Assembly (NCBI RefSeq): GCF_001294625.1 | Contig: NZ_CP012677.1 | Location: 2,604,001 to 2,668,000 of the forward strand | Length of the DNA: 64,000 nt | Reading direction: 5' to 3' | DNA from: Arthrobacter alpinus | Lineage (GTDB): Bacteria > Actinomycetota > Actinomycetes > Actinomycetales > Micrococcaceae | Shown here: piece after piece, positions 26,516-35,466 of the stretch | Numbering within the stretch: position 1 is the stretch's first letter | Layout: each line of letters opens with the position of its first letter | The notes under the pieces: model-generated | Database searches by the model: none | What the model was told of the DNA's origin: nothing | What the model saw: the letters and a program-made list of their open reading frames with translations, nothing else | Program-made: the position numbers and the translations under genes

Positions 26516-26606
26516 GCTGCCCCCGGGCTGGCACTGAGCCAGCCGGGGCACCTTCCCCCGTGCAGGAGCGTTTCAGCGGGCATGCCGGTGTCGATAGACT
26601 TGACGC

Positions 26607-27614
26607 ATGACGCAACCCCCCGCAACTGACGCCTCCACCACCCCCACCGAACGCACGGCACACGGTTTTGGCCTGGCCACAATCGCTGACGGCGGCGCGG
26701 TGCTGGACGTTTGGTTCCCGGCCCCGGCCTTGGGCACTGCTGTGGACTCCTTGGGTGCCGCCCCCGAGGCGGACCCAGAGCTCACCGCCTTGGCTGCTGC
26801 CGGCACCGACACGGACCGTGGTGTGAGCCAGCGAGTAGTTTTCGCCCAGATCAACCTCGATGAGGCACCTGCCGATACCGTGGATTCATACCTGCGCCTG
26901 CACCTGCTTTCACACCGCCTGGCCGCCCCGAATTCCCTAAATCTAGTCGGCATCTTCGGGCTGCTCAACAATGTGGTCTGGACCAACTTTGGCCCGGCCC
27001 CGGTGGCCGGTTTCGAGCTCACCCGTGCCAAGCTGCGCCGCCGCGGCCCAGTCACCGTGTTCGCTGTCGACAAGTTCCCGCGCATGGTGGACTACGTGCT
27101 GCCCGCCGGTGTGCGCATTGGCGACGCCGACCGCGTCCGGCTCGGCGCCCACCTGGCCGAGGGCACCACTGTCATGCATGAAGGGTTCGTCAACTTCAAC
27201 GCCGGTACCCTGGGCACCTCCATGGTGGAGGGGCGCATCTCCGCCGGCGTGGTGGTGGGCAACGGCACCGATGTGGGCGGCGGCGCCTCCATCATGGGCA
27301 CCCTGTCCGGTGGGGGCACCCAGCGCATCACCGTGGGGGAGCGAGTCCTGCTGGGAGCCAACTCCGGCGTGGGTATCAGCGTTGGCGACGATTCCGTCGT
27401 CGAGGCTGGCCTGTACGTCACCGCCGGCACCCGTGTACGCGTTGTGGGCCCTAGGAACGACGACGGCGAAGACACCACGGTCATCGTCAAGGCCAGCGAA
27501 CTCTCCGGGGTTCCCAACCTGCTCTTCCGCCGCAACTCCAGCACCGGCGAGGTTGAAGTGCTCCCACGCAAGGGAACCACGGTAGCCCTCAACCACACCC
27601 TGCACAGCAACTAG
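26607..27614 (+). CDS. dapD: Tetrahydrodipicolinate N-succinyltransferase
   Basis: A 335-residue trimeric left-handed beta-helix enzyme that succinylates tetrahydrodipicolinate in diaminopimelate synthesis. It is the actinobacterial form, with a long N-terminal domain (FGLATIADGGAVLDVWFPAP; DRGVSQRVVFAQINLDEAP) and a hexapeptide-repeat domain from about residue 165 (VRIGDADRVRLGAHLAEGTT, HEGFVNFNAGTLGTSMVEGR, GGGASIMGTLSGGG). It is divergent from dapE with the SigK cassette between them. Confidence 0.93.
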   Translation: MTQPPATDASTTPTERTAHGFGLATIADGGAVLDVWFPAPALGTAVDSLGAAPEADPELTALAAAGTDTDRGVSQRVVFAQINLDEAPADTVDSYLRLHLLSHRLAAPNSLNLVGIFGLLNNVVWTNFGPAPVAGFELTRAKLRRRGPVTVFAVDKFPRMVDYVLPAGVRIGDADRVRLGAHLAEGTTVMHEGFVNFNAGTLGTSMVEGRISAGVVVGNGTDVGGGASIMGTLSGGGTQRITVGERVLLGANSGVGISVGDDSVVEAGLYVTAGTRVRVVGPRNDDGEDTTVIVKASELSGVPNLLFRRNSSTGEVEVLPRKGTTVALNHTLHSN

Positions 27615-27649
27615 GGCCAGTTGCTGAACACCATTTGTGGCGGGTGCTG

Positions 27650-28534
27650 ATGAGTGCCCGCAGAGGTCCAGCCTTCATTGCATGGGTGACTGTGACGGTG
27701 CTGGCAGCGTCACTGCTGGTCGGTGGCGGTATGTGGGTGGCCAGCTTCTTCAAAGATGCCCTGGCACCCCGGCTCAGTGTTGGCTGCCATGCGAGCGTGG
27801 GAGGGGGCAGCTACCGGTTGGCGGTGGACCAGACGCAAAACGCTGCCCTCATCTCAGCCATCTCGCTCCAGCGCGGCATGCCTGCGCGTGCAGCATCCAT
27901 CGCCTTGGCAACAGCATTGCAGGAGTCCAAGCTGCGAAACATCGACTACGGCGACATGGATTCCGTGGGCTTGTTCCAGCAACGCCCCTCTCAGGACTGG
28001 GGTTCGGTGGAGCAAATCATGGATCCGGTATATTCCACCAACGCGTTCTTCAATGGGTTGGAGAAGGTGCCCGGCTATGTGGACATGCCCCTGAACGACG
28101 CCGCCCAAATCGTCCAGCGTTCGGCGTACCCCCATGCGTATGCCCAGCATGAGGCCACCGCCAAGACCTTTGCCTCGGCTCTGACGGGGCAATCGCCTGC
28201 GGCCCTGGAATGTACGCTGCCCCCTGCCACGCCCGTGAGCACTCCTGCAGAGTTGGAGAGCGCCGCGCATACGGCGTTTGGTCTGCTCCCGTTCACTAGC
28301 ACCTCGGCCAACTCGTCGGCAACGGTGCGCGTCCAAGTTCCGGAGGCCAAGGGCTGGGCCGTGGCGCAGTGGGCGGTTGCCAACGCCTCGGCGTTCGGCG
28401 TCACCTCCGTCAGCTACGATTCCAAGACTTGGGAGCGGGACGCGAACGACGCCGGGACCAACCGTGGGTGGCAGGACTCACCGACTGCCGGCCAGGCCGG
28501 GATCCTCACCCTTGCCATGGCGACCGGAGGCTAG
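27650..28534 (+). CDS. Secreted or membrane-anchored protein with lysozyme-like (transglycosylase-like) core
   Basis: A 294-residue protein with an N-terminal hydrophobic anchor (FIAWVTVTVLAASLLVGGG). The core has AASIALATALQESKLRNIDYG followed by DSVGLFQQRPSQDWGS, a pattern seen in many actinobacterial proteins; the catalytic-like Glu in QESKL and the QQRPSQ loop recall soluble lytic transglycosylases. The C-terminal third (residues 230-290) is a VAQWAVANASAFGVTSVSYD unit. The ATG at 27650 is preferred to a TTG at 27635. Peptidoglycan-cleaving activity is only an inference. Its stop shares CTAG with the convergent neighbour. Confidence 0.6.
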   Translation: MSARRGPAFIAWVTVTVLAASLLVGGGMWVASFFKDALAPRLSVGCHASVGGGSYRLAVDQTQNAALISAISLQRGMPARAASIALATALQESKLRNIDYGDMDSVGLFQQRPSQDWGSVEQIMDPVYSTNAFFNGLEKVPGYVDMPLNDAAQIVQRSAYPHAYAQHEATAKTFASALTGQSPAALECTLPPATPVSTPAELESAAHTAFGLLPFTSTSANSSATVRVQVPEAKGWAVAQWAVANASAFGVTSVSYDSKTWERDANDAGTNRGWQDSPTAGQAGILTLAMATGG

Positions 28535-29142
28535 ACCAACAGCTCCACCACGGGCTGGACGTAGCTGAGAAAATTCGCCTGATCGTCGAGCAAGTGCTCG
28601 CTCATGATCAGCCTGTTAGGTTCGATGAACCAGGCCCGTGGTTCAGCCAGCGGCATTTCCACAATTGTCAGCGTGAAGTCACGGGCGCTGCGCCCCAGTT
28701 CCATCTCCCTGTTTTGTACAAGGTCGGCAAGGATTTTGTGTCCGCCGAGGGTTTCCCGTTCGGTAGCCATCAGGGCATAAGTGCGGCTTTGCTCCCGCGC
28801 CCACGCCAGCGCCGCGCCAAAGTGGGCCTGCACAACCCGTTGCAGGGCTGGCATTCCGGCGAGTTCAGGAAACTCCGGTGGGGTTAGGGACGGTTCCGCT
28901 CCCGGGCATTGCGCCACCAGGCTGCTCCACCAAAATTCCCACTGGTACCGCAACGCGTCATCACCACCCACCCCTGCCGTCAGGCGTGAATGGTCTGCGG
29001 CCCGCACAGGAGGCGCAACTGGTGCAAGAGCGGGGCTGCCGGCCCCCACCAAACCAGCCACATCGCGAATGTAAAGTGCCATGAGCATGGGCCCGTACGT
29101 GTCCATGGTGATACGCCAACCAGGCCCGCCGGTGTGATGCAT
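28531..29142 (-). CDS. Conserved hypothetical protein
   Basis: A 203-residue soluble protein with no domain I recognise. It is acidic, has a Trp-rich stretch (YQWEFWWSSLVAQCPG) and a conserved-looking end (EPNRLIMSEHLLDDQANFLSYV). A start at MDTYGPMLMALYIRD, 12 codons in, is also plausible. The gene is convergent with the lysozyme-like gene and the two stop codons overlap in a shared CTAG. Confidence 0.55.
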   Translation of the reverse strand: MHHTGGPGWRITMDTYGPMLMALYIRDVAGLVGAGSPALAPVAPPVRAADHSRLTAGVGGDDALRYQWEFWWSSLVAQCPGAEPSLTPPEFPELAGMPALQRVVQAHFGAALAWAREQSRTYALMATERETLGGHKILADLVQNREMELGRSARDFTLTIVEMPLAEPRAWFIEPNRLIMSEHLLDDQANFLSYVQPVVELLV

Positions 29143-29274
29143 GTTCTCCGCCTCCAGTGGCCGCTAACAAGGCGCGGCACTCCCTAATGACAGATTACTC
29201 TTGTCCGGGAGTTCTTGGGTGGCCGGACTTTAGACCCTACCGCGCCGCGTTGCCGCCCAAGGCAATGCAGATAG

Positions 29275-31210
29275 TCACTGACTTGCCGAACGCCCGCAGG
29301 ATCCGGCTCGGTCAGGAATTTTTGGTGCTTTCCTCCGAGAGGGAACTGCCGAGGCGGGTGCCTGTGCCGAACTGTGCTGCCGTGCAGGGTGGTATTTGCC
29401 AGCGGGTGAGGTCCAAGCGATTCCGCCGTCAGGGGTTGCTAGGGGTTTCCAGCCCCTGAGTTTGATGCTGGCCCGGCGGGGGTCAAGATCTTGCCGATAA
29501 CGTCCGCGTTGGTCCTTGTCGTTGCGGAAGTGTTTCAGTGCGTGGTGCCGTTTGCAAAGTGGATAGACGTTCCCCAAGGTGGTGTCCCCGCCTTGGGAGT
29601 ATGGCCTGATGTGGTCTGTTTCGCTGTCAATGGCCGGGTTGGTGCAGTTCGGGAATGAACAAGTCTCGTTGAGGGCGCGCAGCAGGGTCTTTTCAGCGTC
29701 ACGGAGCCGATACCGTTCCGGGGGCGCCCCCTTCAGCGGGGTTCCGGAGATGGGGTCCGTCAGAACACGCAGAAAGGATCCTGCATCGCAGAGGAGTTTG
29801 CGGGCAATTTCTTCAAGGATCGGCCCATGCCCACCGAGTTGGGCCGATTCATTGGTGAGGCCTAGCAGGCCCAGAACCGGCACGGTGACAATCATCTGGG
29901 CCTCGGGTTCGGGCGGGTCGGTGACGGCGGAACCGTTCCGGGTTGCATCGAGTTGCTCACGGTATTCCTGGACAGGATCTTCCGGGATTCCGTCCACAAT
30001 GCCTTCCACCAGGCCCGATCCATCAGGCCACAGTCCACCGCTGGCAGCAGAGCCCGCGGCGGTGTTCCAGTCACCTTTGTGACCAAGCCCTCCCTCGGCA
30101 GCGCCGCCACGATTTTCGGTAACCTCGTCCTCCATTTGCGTCGGGATGTCGGGGCACACGGTACCGCTGAGGCAAATGTTCTCCGGTGCCGATACCCACG
30201 CATCCGCGCGGGCGTCCGCGGCCTCCGTCACGGGCCCGATCATGGGCACTCGTGGCCCATGCACCCAGTCCGGTAAGACATCAACGAGCCTGAAGCCGCT
30301 ATAGCTGCCGCCGGGCTGGCTATCATCTTCACCACTCCCCTGGCCACTCTTGCTGTGCGCCAAGCCCCCACCTGGGGTCGAAGTGTCCTGCCCTCGGGAT
30401 TGCCGGAGCCAGGGAAAGGGTGCTGGCCGAGGAGGAGGGCCGTTGCGGTGTCGGCGCGCAGTTGGCCCAAGGTGCGGTGTTCATTGGGTCCTTGCTGAGC
30501 GCGGGCGGTGCGGGTGCTGATGGCTTGACGGACCCGCGTGATCAGGGTCTCCGGGTGGGTACCCTCACGCAGGCACCGGGCTTTGGAAGCAAATCCGGTC
30601 GCCGTGGTGCCGGGCGCGGCGGCCAGCAGGCGTGTCTCGAACTCGGCAAAATCTGCCGGGTGCATGTTCGGGGTCTCGGCAAGGGTTTGGGTTTTGTTAA
30701 CGATGGTGCACGCGTGCCGCCACGAAAGTGCCCCTGCACCGAGGTTCACGAGGGTTTGGGGGTGGAGGGTGAGAAGCTCCGTGGAGTAATGTACGAGAGC
30801 TTTCGCCGTGCCTTCGCACGATACAAAGGGTGGTGGCGATTTCGGCGAGCCGTGGTGCCGGCTATCCCTGACTGTTAAGGATCCAGTGTCAGTGCCGTGG
30901 CTTTCACAGTCGTGGCCGGCATCAGCCGATCGACGACGGCGGCCTTGCACGCAGCCGTTCGGTCTTCCAGAGTGTTCAGTGCCGCCAGCGCTTGAAGTGC
31001 ACAATCGCGCACTGACCGGGCGACTGAGACCCGCGAGGAGGGTTCCGGCACTGGGGACGGGTACACGGTGTAATCCGGCAGCCCGTCAAGGGAGGGATCC
31101 TCCGGACCAAAAGAACCAATGGCCGGAAGGTGAAAGGCCGTGATGAGTTCCGCAACATCCTGTGCTGCGGAATCACCCCCGTTGCCGGGGTCAAACACCG
31201 GCTTGCTCAT
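29275..31210 (-). pseudogene. DUF222 / HNH endonuclease protein (13E12-like), broken by several frameshifts
   Basis: Three minus-strand reading frames join into one DUF222-HNH protein. Codons from 31210 give the N terminus (MSKPVFDPGNGG to TALTLDP, stop at 30875). About 30835-30865 a second frame reads RLAEIATTLCIV. A third frame from about 30830 gives EGTAKALVHYSTELLTLHPQTL and runs past 30400. The C-terminal HNH part is in yet another frame shift to 29275 (CSFPNC, SETDHIRPYSQGG, NVYPLCKRHHALKH). At least three shifts are needed. The HNH motif itself is intact. These proteins are often multicopy and may be mobile. A 70-bp AT-rich stretch lies just upstream (31220-31290). Confidence 0.8.
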
Positions 31211-31338
31211 GCTTGAAGTTTACAGAACAAAGTTACCTAAACACAATAAATACCCAAAACTTTATTCGATTTTTGTAAATACAATCACTCCCGTTGCCGC
31301 CCGGCTCTCTGTCATTGCGACCGGCCAACAAGGTAGTA

Positions 31339-31959
31339 CTAGGCCAGAAGCGCCAGTAGGTGGCGGCGCAGCGTGGCCCGGCCCTGTTCCGGCGCCGACC
31401 AGGCCGGCTGCAACACCATCCGCAGGCTTAGCCCGTCAAGAACTGCTATGAGGCGTTCGGCTTCATCTACCGGCTCCGGGGAACCAGCCACCAAGCCGCT
31501 TTCCAGCAATTGCATCACCACTCGGCCCACCACGGCCCCCGTTGCCCGGTAGTCGTCCTGGGCCGCACCGTGCAGGCCTTCATCCGTGCGAGCCGCCAGC
31601 ATGAATTCCATGTGAACTACTGCCTCGCCGCGGCTCGCGGGCGTCAACGGCAGCAGCTCTTCCAATACGGCTGCACATTTGTCCACCAACTGGGCCCCGG
31701 TCTTCGGAAGCTCTGATTGCTCCAGGTCTTCGAGTCTGTCCAGTGCGCGAAGATGGCACCGCTCGGAATTGACCCGGAACGCAAACACCATCAGCTCTGC
31801 CTGGTTGTCAAAATAGTGCCGCACCGAGCCCAGCGCCAGGCCGGCTTGCTGGGCTACGTTGCGAAGCGACGCCTGAGCAAGCCCCCGTCCGGCAACCACT
31901 TCAAACACTGCATCGGCAACCAGCTCGCGGCGGTCATTGGCATCAACAATTTTGGGCAC
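31339..31959 (-). CDS. TetR/AcrR-family transcriptional regulator
   Basis: A 206-residue repressor-type protein. The N-terminal helix-turn-helix is ELVADAVFEVVAGRGLAQASLRNVAQQAGLALGSVRHYFDNQ, with the classic recognition-helix end SVRHYF. The C-terminal ligand domain resembles BetI/TetR_C_6 types. It follows the small membrane protein gene at 32023 by 63 bp on the same strand, which may be its target or partner. Ligand unknown. Confidence 0.85.
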   Translation of the reverse strand: MPKIVDANDRRELVADAVFEVVAGRGLAQASLRNVAQQAGLALGSVRHYFDNQAELMVFAFRVNSERCHLRALDRLEDLEQSELPKTGAQLVDKCAAVLEELLPLTPASRGEAVVHMEFMLAARTDEGLHGAAQDDYRATGAVVGRVVMQLLESGLVAGSPEPVDEAERLIAVLDGLSLRMVLQPAWSAPEQGRATLRRHLLALLA

Positions 31960-32022
31960 ATCTCTTTTTTAGCACAGATGTTTCACAAATACTCAATGCC
32001 CATCACTGGACGGCTGTGCCCG

Positions 32023-32211
32023 CTACTTGCCAGCGGCTGCGGCGTCCTTCTTTTTGTCAAGGTACAACAGCACCAGCAACACAATCATGATGACTAGCGA
32101 CCCGATGAAAAACGGCAGGAAGACCGTTTTTCCCACCAGCACCAAAATGCCCAGCACCACCACGACGATGGGGAACGCCATGGAAAAGGTGTGCAGCAAC
32201 AGTTTCAACAT
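32023..32211 (-). CDS. Small two-helix membrane protein
   Basis: A 62-residue protein, MLKLLLHTFSMAFPIVVVVL at the start, then a second hydrophobic segment (FFIGSLVIMIVLLVLLYL) and a basic/Ala tail (DKKKDAAAAGK). The ATG at 32211 has an AGGAGA binding site; a longer reading to 32241 has none. No family is recognised. Its position directly before the TetR gene suggests a regulated small membrane protein. Confidence 0.6.
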   Translation of the reverse strand: MLKLLLHTFSMAFPIVVVVLGILVLVGKTVFLPFFIGSLVIMIVLLVLLYLDKKKDAAAAGK

Positions 32212-32246
32212 CGTAAAGACTCTCCTGGAAAGTGTGTACATGAGAA

Positions 32247-32284
32247 CGGCGCCGGGACACTCTCAAAGGAGAGTCTCGGCGCCG
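32247..32284 (-). terminator. Hairpin after gltA
   Basis: CGGCGCCG plus CTCTC on the left pairs with GAGAG plus CGGCGCCG on the right, with a short internal bulge. It begins 64 bp past the gltA stop in the direction of transcription and directly precedes the small membrane protein gene. Confidence 0.6.
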
Positions 32285-32348
32285 CCGTCGAAGTTCAATG
32301 GGCGTCTCGCCAAGCTCGACCACCGTTGATCGAGCCTGTCAAGATCAG

Positions 32349-33632
32349 TTACCGCGACGGGTACATGCGCTCCGGTTCGCCCGTGTACAACTGGCGGGGA
32401 CGGCCGATCTTGGTGGCCGGGTCCTTCATCATTTCGCGCCACTGGGCAATCCAGCCCGGCAGACGGCCGATGGCGAACAAGACCGTGAACATCTTTTCGG
32501 GGAAGCCCATGGCTTTGTAGATCAGGCCGGTGTAGAAGTCCACGTTCGGGTAGAGCTTGCGGGAGATGAAGTATTCATCGGTCAACGCAACTTCTTCCAG
32601 CCGCATGGCGATGGCAAGGAGCTCGTCGTTGCCGCCCAGCTTTTCCAGGATCTCGTGGGCCGTGGCCTTGACGATCTTGGCGCGGGGATCGTAGTTCTTG
32701 TAGACGCGGTGCCCGAAGCCCATGAGCTTCACGCCGGCTTCCTTGTTCTTCACGCGCTCAACAAACTTCTCAACCGGCTCCCCGCTGGCCTGGATCTCGC
32801 GGAGCATGTTCAGCACGGCCTCGTTGGCGCCGCCGTGCAGCGGGCCGAAGAGTGCGTTGATGCCGGCGGAGACGGAGGCGAACATGTTCGCGTTCGCGGA
32901 ACCGACCAGGCGGACAGTGGAGGTGGAGCAGTTCTGCTCGTGGTCTGCGTGCAGAATCAGCAGAAGGTCAAGAGCCTTAACCACCACCGGGTCCATTTCG
33001 TAGGGCTCGGCCGGCAGACCGAAGCTCAGGCGCAGGAAGTTCTCCACCAGGCCCATGGAGTTGTCCGGGTACAGCATGGGCTGCCCGATCGACTTCTTGT
33101 GCGCGTAGGCGGCGATGACGGGCATCTTGGCCATCAGACGAATGGTGGCCATCTCAACTTGTTCGTCGTCGAACGGGTCCAAGGAGTCCTGGTAGAACGT
33201 GGACAGGGCCGAAACAGCCGAGGAGAGCACCGGCATGGGGTGCGCGTCGCGCGGGAAGCCGCCAAAGAACCCCTTGAGGTCCTCGTGCAACATGGTGTGG
33301 CGGCGGATGCGCTGGTCGAACTTGTCCAGTTCGGCCGGGGTGGGCAAGTTGCCGTAGATCAACAGGAAAGACACTTCCAGGAAGCTGGAGTGTTCTGCAA
33401 GTTCCTCGATGGGGTATCCGCGGTAGCGCAGGATGCCCTCGTCACCGTCAATGTAAGTGATGGCCGAGGAGGTGGCGGCCGTGTTGACGAAGCCGGGGTC
33501 GTAGGTGACCGCGCCGGTGGTGCTCAACAGCTTTGACACATCGTAGCCAGCGTTGCCTTCTACGGCTTCGATGCGCGGAAGTTCAAGTTCTCCGCCGTCG
33601 TAGCGCAGTGTTGCGCTCGTGGAATCAGTCAT
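32349..33632 (-). CDS. gltA: Citrate synthase
   Basis: A 427-residue hexameric-type (type II) citrate synthase that makes citrate from oxaloacetate and acetyl-CoA. Signature stretches are LRYRGYPIEELAEHSSF, the catalytic His region LHADHEQNCSTSTVRLVGS, FGPLHGGANEAVL and the second His and Asp region GFGHRVYKNYDPRA, ending QWREMMKDPATKIGRPRQLY. It is a single gene with a 234-bp upstream gap that holds a perfect 14-bp palindrome. Confidence 0.95.
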   Translation of the reverse strand: MTDSTSATLRYDGGELELPRIEAVEGNAGYDVSKLLSTTGAVTYDPGFVNTAATSSAITYIDGDEGILRYRGYPIEELAEHSSFLEVSFLLIYGNLPTPAELDKFDQRIRRHTMLHEDLKGFFGGFPRDAHPMPVLSSAVSALSTFYQDSLDPFDDEQVEMATIRLMAKMPVIAAYAHKKSIGQPMLYPDNSMGLVENFLRLSFGLPAEPYEMDPVVVKALDLLLILHADHEQNCSTSTVRLVGSANANMFASVSAGINALFGPLHGGANEAVLNMLREIQASGEPVEKFVERVKNKEAGVKLMGFGHRVYKNYDPRAKIVKATAHEILEKLGGNDELLAIAMRLEEVALTDEYFISRKLYPNVDFYTGLIYKAMGFPEKMFTVLFAIGRLPGWIAQWREMMKDPATKIGRPRQLYTGEPERMYPSR

Positions 33633-33772
33633 GGAGTCCCCTTCATGAGGTAGCCCTGATATGGGCTTTGGTTAGATCGGTGCAACACTTACGCCCGCGG
33701 GATTGCCGCGCATCGCAAGTGATATTGTCCGGCTCAGTAATTTTTTGAGTCAGCGTTAAAAGCGCACGATGG

Positions 33773-33786
33773 CATAGACGTCTATG
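33773..33786. promoter_or_regulatory. Perfect 14-bp palindrome upstream of gltA
   Basis: CATAGACGTCTATG is fully self-complementary and is centred about 147 bp before the gltA start in the gltA-dapC gap. A second, weaker dyad (CACCAATTTGGTG) lies near 33830. Symmetry with no loop fits a dimeric regulator site rather than a transcript hairpin. The regulator is unknown. Confidence 0.4.
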
Positions 33787-33866
33787 TAAGAAACTACCGC
33801 TTCACAGCGGTTCAACACTAATCCTGACACCAATTTGGTGCCAATGTGCTTGATACTGCGTTCGTT

Positions 33867-35021
33867 TTAGCGGCTCAGGCGGGCCACGGCTGCTGCTATG
33901 CGTTCATCGGTCCCTGTCAAGGCCACCCGGATGAATCCCTTGCCCGCTTCCCCATAGAACACCCCGGGCCCGGCCACAATGCCCAGCTCCGCGAGCCGAC
34001 CAATGGTGATCCAAGTGTCCTCCCCTGCGGTGCACCACAGGTAGAGCCCGGCCTCGGAGTGGTGGATGGTGAGACCAAAGGATTCCAAGGCTCTAACAAG
34101 AAGGGCCCGACGGCGGCGGTACAGGGTCTTCTGTGCGCTGACGTGGGCGTCGTCCCCCAGCGCCACCTGCATGGCTTCCTGGACCGGGCGGGGCACGATC
34201 ATGCCCGCATGCTTGCGGCTGTTGACCAGGTTCGCCATGATGGCGCTGTCCCCCGCCACAAACGCTGCCCGGTAGCCGGCCATGTTTGACTGCTTACTCA
34301 GGGAGTAGATGGCCAGCAGATTCTCTGTGCTGCCACCGTTCACACGGGGGTCCAGGACGCTGGGCACCGGCTCGCCGCCGTTTTCCGGGTCCCACGGCCC
34401 CCAGCCCAGCTCGCCGTAGCATTCATCGGAAGCAACCACAGCGCCCACTTCTCGGGCCTGCGCCACCAATGCTGAAAGCTGCTCTACCCCACGGACAATG
34501 CCCGTGGGGTTGCCCGGAGAGTTGACCCACACGAGCCGCACCCGCGCTCGGGTTTGGGCGTCAAGTTCGTCGAGGTTATCGGCCGCCACGGCCGTGGCAC
34601 CGGCGAAGACCGCACCCATGTCATAGGTGGGGTAGGCCACCGTTGGCCGGACCACCACATCGCCTGCGCCCAACCCCAACAGCAGCGGCAACCAGGCCAC
34701 CAACTCCTTGGAGCCCACGGTGGGCATGACGTCTTGGGCAGATAGTCCCGGCACGTTCCGGCGGCGGGCAAACCAGTCCACAATGGCCTGGCGCAACGCC
34801 AACGTCCCATGCGTGGTGGGATACCCTGGCGCATCGGCTGCGGCCACCAAGGCGTTGCGAATCAGGGGCGGCGTCGGGTCCACCGGCGTGCCGATGGACA
34901 GATTCACCACCCCGTCCGGGTGCTTGGCCGCTGTGGCCAGATACGGCGCCATGGCATCCCAAGGGTACTCGGGAAGCTGCAAACCAAACTGGCGGGACGC
35001 GTTCTGCGGGGCCTGGTTCAT
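33867..35021 (-). CDS. dapC: Succinyldiaminopimelate transaminase
   Basis: A 384-residue PLP-dependent class I/II aminotransferase. The pyridoxal-lysine lies in IYSLSKQSNMAGYRAAFVAG; other family motifs are VVNLSIGTPVDPTPP near the N terminus, WVNSPGNPTG and the Asp in VVASDECYGELGW. The N-terminal form (LPEYPWDAMAPYLATAAKHP) is the actinobacterial DapC type that follows ferredoxin, as here with 9 bp between them. It acts in the same pathway as dapD and dapE. Confidence 0.9.
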   Translation of the reverse strand: MNQAPQNASRQFGLQLPEYPWDAMAPYLATAAKHPDGVVNLSIGTPVDPTPPLIRNALVAAADAPGYPTTHGTLALRQAIVDWFARRRNVPGLSAQDVMPTVGSKELVAWLPLLLGLGAGDVVVRPTVAYPTYDMGAVFAGATAVAADNLDELDAQTRARVRLVWVNSPGNPTGIVRGVEQLSALVAQAREVGAVVASDECYGELGWGPWDPENGGEPVPSVLDPRVNGGSTENLLAIYSLSKQSNMAGYRAAFVAGDSAIMANLVNSRKHAGMIVPRPVQEAMQVALGDDAHVSAQKTLYRRRRALLVRALESFGLTIHHSEAGLYLWCTAGEDTWITIGRLAELGIVAGPGVFYGEAGKGFIRVALTGTDERIAAAVARLSR

Positions 35022-35030
35022 GTGTTGCTT

Positions 35031-35354
35031 TTAGTCCTGGTTCTGCGGCGGGAGGGCGGCGATGATGGGGTGGTCGGTGTGCGTGTTGCCGACCTTGGCG
35101 GCACCTCCCGGGGAGCCCAGCACGTCGAAGAACTCAACGTTGGCCTTGTAGTATTCGGCCCACTCCTCCGGGGTGTCATCCTCATAATAAATGGCCTCGA
35201 CCGGGCAAACAGGTTCACAGGCGCCGCAGTCAACGCATTCGTCAGGGTGGATGTAGAGCGAGCGTTCACCTTCGTAGATACAGTCAACAGGGCATTCCTC
35301 AACACATGCCTTGTCCTTCACATCCACGCATGGCTGCGCAATTACATACGTCAC
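35031..35354 (-). CDS. fdxA: 7Fe ferredoxin
   Basis: A 107-residue ferredoxin with a 3Fe-4S and a 4Fe-4S cluster. The GTG at 35354 (AAGGAAGG binding site upstream) gives MTYVIAQPCVDVKDKACVEE, the expected N terminus; a longer reading to 35441 has no support. Cysteines are CVDVKDKACVEECPVDC and CVDCGACEPVCPVEAIYY. It is the leading gene of a pair with dapC. It is an electron carrier for oxidoreductases that cannot be named from context. Confidence 0.92.
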   Translation of the reverse strand: MTYVIAQPCVDVKDKACVEECPVDCIYEGERSLYIHPDECVDCGACEPVCPVEAIYYEDDTPEEWAEYYKANVEFFDVLGSPGGAAKVGNTHTDHPIIAALPPQNQD

Positions 35355-35466
35355 GACCCCAACCTTCCTTACATTTGGTTCAATTGCCGGCCTTAGGAGG
35401 CCGGGTACGTTCATTATCCCCCACAGCGGACGCCCATGCATCCCGTATGAGACTTAGTATGAAGAG

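Noticed and set aside
32298..33536. 412-codon plus-strand open frame opposite gltA
   Set aside because: Shadow of citrate synthase with no recognisable domain.
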